Shown in pieces: positions 7,296-11,732 of a stretch of DNA of 11,732 nucleotides. Position 1 is the first letter of the stretch, and every line of letters begins with the position of its first letter. The position numbers and the translations under genes are program-made. The notes under the pieces are model-generated. The model had not been told where the DNA came from, did not search any database, and saw nothing but the letters and a program-made list of their open reading frames with translations. This DNA is from Desulfobacterales bacterium (lineage in GTDB: Bacteria > Desulfobacterota > Desulfobacteria > Desulfobacterales > DAOWNP01). Where the stretch lies: contig JASFBI010000012.1 in the NCBI GenBank assembly GCA_030149595.1, positions 1 to 11,732 of the forward strand, read 5' to 3'.

Positions 7296-7733
7296 CTAAT
7301 TTATATTTTTAACAGACAGAATACTTACATCATAAACTATTGTTTTACCAGCCATAGGATGATTGCTGTCTAAATATACCCAGTCTTCTATAAAACCACT
7401 TACAGTATATCTCTGGAACTGACCAAATTTATCAAGTCTTACAAAGGATTCTCCCTTTACAAACTCTACAGCAGGCAGCATGTTTTTATTAACCTTTATA
7501 ACAAGGCATTTTCGCCTTTCGCCAAAGGCTTTTTCAGGAGAAACCACCACCCTCTTTTTATCACCTGGTGCAGACCCTTTTATACCTTCTTCCAGACCCG
7601 GAGGTAATTTTCCCTCACCATATGTTATATTAACAGGAGTGTTTCTATAAGTATCATTAAGTATTTTACCAAATGAATCACAAATAGTATAATTTAAAAT
7701 AACAGTTGAGTTTTCTCTGATTTTTCCAGGCAT
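7296..7733 (-). CDS. FKBP-type peptidyl-prolyl cis-trans isomerase (SlpA/SlyD-like)
   Basis: 145 aa from the start chosen here. Speeds cis-trans isomerisation of proline bonds and can act as a folding helper in the cytoplasm; no signal peptide. Seen: IRENSTVILNYTI at 5-17, YGEGKLPPGLEEGIKG at 38-53, PGDKKRVVVSPEKAFGE at 56-72 (FKBP fold broken by the inserted IF-domain, about 73-118), then LDSNHPMAGKTIVYDV at 121-136. The SlyD-type His/Cys-rich metal-binding tail is absent, so it is nearer to SlpA. An upstream in-frame ATG at 7760 would add nine residues, but it lies inside repeat copy B and has no Shine-Dalgarno, whereas the ATG at 7733 starts in register with the family N-terminus after a purine-rich stretch. 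The gene is bracketed by the two repeat copies and has no terminator before the crotonase run, so read-through is possible. Confidence 0.85.
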   Translation of the reverse strand: MPGKIRENSTVILNYTICDSFGKILNDTYRNTPVNITYGEGKLPPGLEEGIKGSAPGDKKRVVVSPEKAFGERRKCLVIKVNKNMLPAVEFVKGESFVRLDKFGQFQRYTVSGFIEDWVYLDSNHPMAGKTIVYDVSILSVKNIN

Positions 7734-7751
7734 TTTTTCTCTTTTTCCACT

Positions 7752-7922
7752 AACAGCCATGAGGCTGATCTGGATTTTTCATCCAGGTTTACCCACAACA
7801 AATCATGAAAGAGGCGTATTACTTTTACGTTCTTTCATATAACATACATGGCAGAATTATCTGCCACAACGAAAATTGAAACTCTCATGATTACGATCTG
7901 TTGGACAGAGTTTCATATAAAA
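7752..7922. repeat. Hairpin-rich direct repeat, copy B
   Basis: Second copy of the element at 7101-7273, same orientation. Stems kept: CAGCC/GGCTG (7754-7758 with 7763-7767), CTGGAT/ATCCAG (7770-7775 with 7781-7786, perfect here), 7805-7818 with 7826-7838, TGGCAGA/TCTGCCA (7849-7855 with 7860-7866) and GAAACTCT/AGAGTTTC. Loop bases differ between copies while the stems stay: ATGG against ATGA, and TGAAT against ATTA. One stem shows a compensatory change: G7123-C7131 in copy A is A7774-T7782 in copy B. On the minus strand the element lies 18 bases before the FKBP start codon; on the plus strand it precedes the glycosyltransferase gene by 38 bases. A weak minus-strand promoter-like pair (TTTACA, complement of 7941-7946, and TATTTT, complement of 7919-7924, 16 apart) sits at its outer edge, which would start a transcript at the repeat; this is low-confidence. 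Confidence 0.9.
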
Positions 7923-7960
7923 TATTTCAGATAATGGATTTGTAAAGTAAAAGGTATTAT

Positions 7961-9625
7961 ATGCAGGTTTTTTCAGCTTTTTTTATGTCCATTTTTTTAA
8001 CTATTGCAATTATTCCGGTTTTAAAAAGATTTGCAATTGAAAAAGATCTTCTTGATTATCCCAATGAAAGAAAAGTTCATAAAAAACCCATAACTAAAGT
8101 TGGCGGTATCTCCATGTTTATAGGTATTTTACCGGCAATATTTATGTGGGTTACAATGACTGACTTTATTCTGTTTTTTTTGACTGGAGCTTTGATAATT
8201 GTTTTATGCGGTCTTGCTGACGATGTTTATGAATTTAGTTATATAGAAAAATTTTCAGGTCAATTTGCAGCTGCGATACTTGTAGTTTTTTATGGTGGAG
8301 TAAAGATAAATAACCTCGGTGTATTTTTACCTGAAGATTTTCTCCTGCCTGATTTTTTAGCGATACCTTTAACAGTTGTGGTGATTATTGGGGTAACCAA
8401 TGCAATTAATCTTTCCGATGGCTTGGATGGTCTGGCAGGCGGGCTGTCCCTTATAAGTTTTGTATGTATAGGTTATCTTGCCTATCTAAGCAGTGAAATG
8501 GATATTGCCTTTTTTTCTGTTGCTATAACAGGAGGTATTTTTGGATTTTTAAGATTTAACTCCTATCCTGCCAAAATATTCATGGGAGATGCAGGAAGTC
8601 AGTTTTTAGGATTTTCAGGAATTATTTTATCCATAAAATTAACCCAGGGGCAAACTCCTCTAAGCCCTGTTTTACCCCTGTTTTTAATAGGCTTTCCTAT
8701 CCTCGATACCTGTACTGTTATGTTTGAACGGATATTAAAAAAAGTATCGCCTTTTAAAGCTGATAAAAATCATTTTCACCATAAGCTTATACGCATAGGT
8801 TTTTTTCAAACAGAAGCTGTCTTTTTAATTTATATACTTCAAACCTTTATGGTTATTTCAGCGTTTTGTTTCAGGTATTATACTGACTGGTTTCTTGTAA
8901 TTTCTTATTTTGGATTTTCCAGTATGGTAATTATATTTATTATTACTTCTGATAGATTCAATTTAAAATTAGACCGATATCAATATTTTGATAAAACTAT
9001 TAAAGTAAAGTTAAAAAAACTTAAAGATGATGGAGTTGTTATTAAAATATTAAATAAACTTTTTGTAATATGGATTTTATTTTTATTTTTTTTTATATGT
9101 CTTGCCATAGAAGAAACGCCTGTTTTTTTTAGCTGTATATTAATTTTAATTACTTTATTTGTCATAATTACCATAAACAGGAAAAAAAAGTGGGTAAAAC
9201 CTGTTGTGAGAATTTCTCTGTACTTAGTAATTCCTTATCTAATATTTTTAAGTGAATCTGGACATAGAGAGTTTGTAACAGAAAAAATAATATTACTTTA
9301 TAATATTTCTTTTGGAATTCTTGCTCTGTTTGCAATATTAATTCTAAGATTCACAAGGAGAAAAAAAGGATTTAAAAGCAGCCCAACAGATTTTCTGGTT
9401 TTTATTCTGGTTATAATGATACCATTTATAGAGGATTCAGGTAAACAAAATTACATTATGATTTTTGTTGCAGTAAAAAGTATTATTTATTTTTTCAGTT
9501 ATGAAGTTTTAACTGGTGAGTTAAGAAATGAGTTTAAGAGTGTTGAGTATAAATGGTTTATACATGGAGCTTTTTTAACCCTTATGATTGTTTCTGTTAA
9601 AGGTTTTATCTATTTTATATGCTAA
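7961..9625 (+). CDS. WecA/MraY-family polyprenyl-phosphate sugar-1-phosphate transferase with C-terminal membrane extension
   Basis: 554 aa multi-spanning membrane protein. The family transfers a sugar-1-phosphate from a UDP-sugar to undecaprenyl phosphate on the cytoplasmic face, starting O-antigen, teichoic acid or exopolysaccharide synthesis. Seen: DYPNERKVHKKPITKVGG at 32-49, Asp87-Asp88 in the ADDVYEF motif, NAINLSDGLDGLAGG at 147-161, FMGDAGS at 207-213 and HFHHKL at 271-276. These lie on cytoplasmic loops between predicted helices and mark WecA/TagO-type enzymes rather than MraY itself. The core ends near residue 335. The remaining roughly 220 residues are an extension of about six or seven hydrophobic helices separated by Lys/Arg-rich stretches, not recognised as a known domain. 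AAAGG precedes the ATG by 8 bases. The next gene overlaps it by 7 bases, so the two are probably translated together. The sugar and polymer are not fixed by the sequence. Confidence 0.9.
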   Translation: MQVFSAFFMSIFLTIAIIPVLKRFAIEKDLLDYPNERKVHKKPITKVGGISMFIGILPAIFMWVTMTDFILFFLTGALIIVLCGLADDVYEFSYIEKFSGQFAAAILVVFYGGVKINNLGVFLPEDFLLPDFLAIPLTVVVIIGVTNAINLSDGLDGLAGGLSLISFVCIGYLAYLSSEMDIAFFSVAITGGIFGFLRFNSYPAKIFMGDAGSQFLGFSGIILSIKLTQGQTPLSPVLPLFLIGFPILDTCTVMFERILKKVSPFKADKNHFHHKLIRIGFFQTEAVFLIYILQTFMVISAFCFRYYTDWFLVISYFGFSSMVIIFIITSDRFNLKLDRYQYFDKTIKVKLKKLKDDGVVIKILNKLFVIWILFLFFFICLAIEETPVFFSCILILITLFVIITINRKKKWVKPVVRISLYLVIPYLIFLSESGHREFVTEKIILLYNISFGILALFAILILRFTRRKKGFKSSPTDFLVFILVIMIPFIEDSGKQNYIMIFVAVKSIIYFFSYEVLTGELRNEFKSVEYKWFIHGAFLTLMIVSVKGFIYFIC

Positions 9626-11732
9626 AAAATAATATTAAAATATATTCTTTGATTTTTTCTGTTTTTATTTTTCTTTCCTGTGGAGGATCACAGGAAAGAA
9701 AAATAAAGTTTTTAAAAAAAGGTAAGAAGTTATATCAAAAAGGAGATTACACAAAAGCGAAATTAAATATTAAAAACTCTATCTTGATTGATTCAGGAAT
9801 ATCAGATGACTATTATTTTTTAGGTTTAATTAATTTAAAAGAAAAAAACATAAAAAAAGCTTATGTTAATTTTACAAAAGCCTTAGATCTTAATAAAAAA
9901 CACAACGACGCATCTATTCAGGCAGGGAAAATATGTCTTGCTGAAAAAAAACTTAATCTGGCTTTGGATTATGCAGAGACAGTACTTTTTATAGAGTCTG
10001 AAAACCATGATGCTCTTTTTCTAAAAGGCGATGTTTTTTTGGAAAAAAAAGAAATAAAAAAAGCAAAGCAAATTTTTTACAAATTATTAAATACAGGTAT
10101 TAATAAGCCTGAAATATATATGAAACTTTTTTCTGCCTATATTGCAGAAAAAGAGCATAGTAATGCTGAAAGAGTTCTTATAAGAGGGATATATGCTAAT
10201 CCTTCGTCAGTTGATCTTCAATTGTATCTATCAGATTTGTATTGGGATTTAGGATATGAACAAAAAGCATTAAATATTATAAAAAATATTGATATGTTTG
10301 ATAAAGATAACAAATCAAATCTGGCAAGATTTTATATTTCAAAAGGCAAACTAAATGATGCTGAAAAAGAGTTAAAAAAAGAGATTTACTGGAGCGAGCA
10401 AAATTGTAATTTATATGTTTTGCTCAGCAGTATTTATATAGATCAGGGGGATAATAAAAAAGCTATTAAAGTTTTAAAAAAATATCTGTCTATTAATAAA
10501 ACTCCGGCTGATTCTGAATTTATTTATATTAATGAACTGTTGTTAAAATTATTTTTTCAGGAAAAAAAATATATTTCTTCTAAAAAATATATTAATAAAG
10601 TTTTAAAATATGATCCTAATAATATTAATGCTCATTTTATTAACGGGAATATTTATTTAGAAAAGCAAGATTTTGATAATGCTGTTTTTGAGTTTGAAAT
10701 AGTCTTAGAGAAATCACCTGGCTTTATTCCAGGATATTGTGCTTTAAGCAAAGTATATTGTTTGAAAAATGAGGTAAATATATCTATTAATATTCTGGAA
10801 AAAGCTTTGAAAATTAATCCTGAATCAAAACAGATTTTAAATTATCTTGCAGATAGTTATATTTTAAATAGTGATCATGATAAAGCTGGGGACTGTTATC
10901 TAAAAATTTTAAATTTTTATCCGGATGATTATTTAACAAGAATCTCTTTGTCTGATTTGTTAATAGTCATGGGAGAAAATAAGAAGGCTGAGTTTGAATA
11001 CAAAAAAGCAATAAATATTTATCCAGATTATGATCGAGGGTATTATAAACTTGCATCTTTTTACGAAAAGCAAAAAAAACGTGATAAAGCAGTTGCCTGG
11101 ATTAAAAAGGGATTTAAAAAAAACCAAGATTCAAAAATTCTTTTTTCTTTTTTAATTCAGCTTTATATAAAACAAGAAAAATATAATACAGCAATCTCAG
11201 AATGCAGGGGGGGAATAAAAGATATCCAGGAGGATGCTTTCTTTTATGATCTTTTAGGAAAAATATATGTTGAAAAAAAACAATATACTGATGCAGAACT
11301 CTATTTTAAAAAAGCCATAGATATGAATTTTATGTGGTTTATCCCTTATGAAAATCTTCTCAGGATTTATATAGATTTTTGGGATAAAAATGATGTTATT
11401 TTAAAATTACAATCAAATATTGAAGAGAATCCTGCAAATATATCGGATTATTTTTTACTTGCCTGTTTTTATGAACTTGTAAACAAGCCTAAAGAGGCTA
11501 TAAATATATATGAAAAACTACTTGAATTAAAACCTGACTTCTGGCCTGCATTAAACAATATAGCCTTTTTGATTAGTGAAAATTATGAATATGAACAGGA
11601 TTTGGACAAGGCTTTATTGTTTGCCAAAAAAGCAGGGAAAATAAAACCTGATAATCCTCAGATTATTGATACTTTAGGCTGGGTTTTTTATAAAAAAAAT
11701 AATATAAAGAAGGCTTTTAAAAAAATAAAAAC
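9619..11732 (+). CDS. TPR-repeat lipoprotein, 3' partial
   Basis: The frame is open from the ATG at 9619 to the window edge, 704 codons without a stop, so the end is missing. The ATG overlaps the preceding stop by 7 bases, typical of translational coupling; the best purine-rich stretch (AAAGG near 9600) is rather far upstream. The N-terminus has Lys-rich residues 1-7, a hydrophobic stretch and FLSC with Cys21, read as a lipoprotein signal although the residue three before Cys is Phe rather than Leu. The rest is a run of roughly 34-residue helical repeats with TPR spacing (for example AKLNIKNSI, KALDLN, AVFEFEIVLEKSP, KALKINPES, AEFEYKKAINIYPDY, YEKLLELKPDF, KAGKIKPDN), well over a dozen. TPR lipoproteins of this size often assist polysaccharide assembly or export, or accompany exosortase systems, which fits the glycosyltransferase next to it; that link is inference. 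Codons are very A/T-rich compared with the CoA genes. Confidence 0.85.
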   Translation, partial: MLKNNIKIYSLIFSVFIFLSCGGSQERKIKFLKKGKKLYQKGDYTKAKLNIKNSILIDSGISDDYYFLGLINLKEKNIKKAYVNFTKALDLNKKHNDASIQAGKICLAEKKLNLALDYAETVLFIESENHDALFLKGDVFLEKKEIKKAKQIFYKLLNTGINKPEIYMKLFSAYIAEKEHSNAERVLIRGIYANPSSVDLQLYLSDLYWDLGYEQKALNIIKNIDMFDKDNKSNLARFYISKGKLNDAEKELKKEIYWSEQNCNLYVLLSSIYIDQGDNKKAIKVLKKYLSINKTPADSEFIYINELLLKLFFQEKKYISSKKYINKVLKYDPNNINAHFINGNIYLEKQDFDNAVFEFEIVLEKSPGFIPGYCALSKVYCLKNEVNISINILEKALKINPESKQILNYLADSYILNSDHDKAGDCYLKILNFYPDDYLTRISLSDLLIVMGENKKAEFEYKKAINIYPDYDRGYYKLASFYEKQKKRDKAVAWIKKGFKKNQDSKILFSFLIQLYIKQEKYNTAISECRGGIKDIQEDAFFYDLLGKIYVEKKQYTDAELYFKKAIDMNFMWFIPYENLLRIYIDFWDKNDVILKLQSNIEENPANISDYFLLACFYELVNKPKEAINIYEKLLELKPDFWPALNNIAFLISENYEYEQDLDKALLFAKKAGKIKPDNPQIIDTLGWVFYKKNNIKKAFKKIK

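Noticed and set aside
7101..7922. CRISPR array
   Set aside because: Only two long repeat copies, separated by a whole gene; no short regularly spaced repeats and no cas genes.
7101..7922. Insertion sequence with transposase
   Set aside because: No transposase-like frame between or inside the copies, no clear terminal inverted repeats and no obvious target duplications; a non-autonomous element remains possible.

Overview
The window looks like a low-GC anaerobic bacterium, most plausibly a fatty-acid- or aromatic-degrading member of the Desulfobacterota (Desulfobacterales or a syntrophic relative). This is inferred from gene content (acyl-CoA ligase, crotonase and duplicated biotin-type carboxyltransferase genes, with a DUF4125 gene and an acyl-lysine-type sirtuin in the same run). 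No rRNA or single marker fixes the taxon.

Layout. (1) 1-1433, plus strand: a carboxyltransferase gene cut off at its 5' end by the window edge. (2) 1434-1604: a convergent intergenic spacer holding two hairpins, one of them a convincing minus-strand terminator. (3) 7058 down to 1605, minus strand: a tight five-gene run (gaps of 5, 25, 48 and 36 bases) reading crotonase-family enzyme, Sir2-family deacylase, acyl-CoA synthetase, DUF4125 protein, second carboxyltransferase. (4) 7059-7960: a small SlpA/FKBP-type peptidyl-prolyl isomerase gene (minus) bracketed by two copies of a roughly 172-base, hairpin-rich direct repeat. (5) 7961 to the end, plus strand: a WecA/MraY-type polyprenyl-phosphate sugar-1-phosphate transferase with an unusual membrane-embedded C-terminal extension, overlapping by 7 bases a long TPR lipoprotein gene that is still open at the right edge. 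No gene-free stretch exceeds 300 bases; the two longest (7059-7295 and 7734-7960) are each mostly repeat.

How the genes work together (inference). The minus-strand run can activate a carboxylic acid to its CoA thioester, act on it with a crotonase-fold enzyme whose active-site residues look more like methylmalonyl-CoA decarboxylase than a hydratase, and use a carboxyltransferase beta-type subunit for carboxyl transfer or decarboxylation. No biotin carrier, biotin carboxylase or membrane decarboxylase subunit is present, so partners must lie elsewhere. The sirtuin may remove acyl groups that reactive acyl-CoAs leave on lysines. The plus-strand pair at the right is an envelope or exopolysaccharide unit, separate from the CoA genes.

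Most interesting: the paired structured repeat, with at least one compensatory base-pair change between copies; a perfect 32-bp palindrome inside the sirtuin coding sequence, in a region longer than usual for the family; and the shared non-canonical active-site motifs of the two carboxyltransferases.
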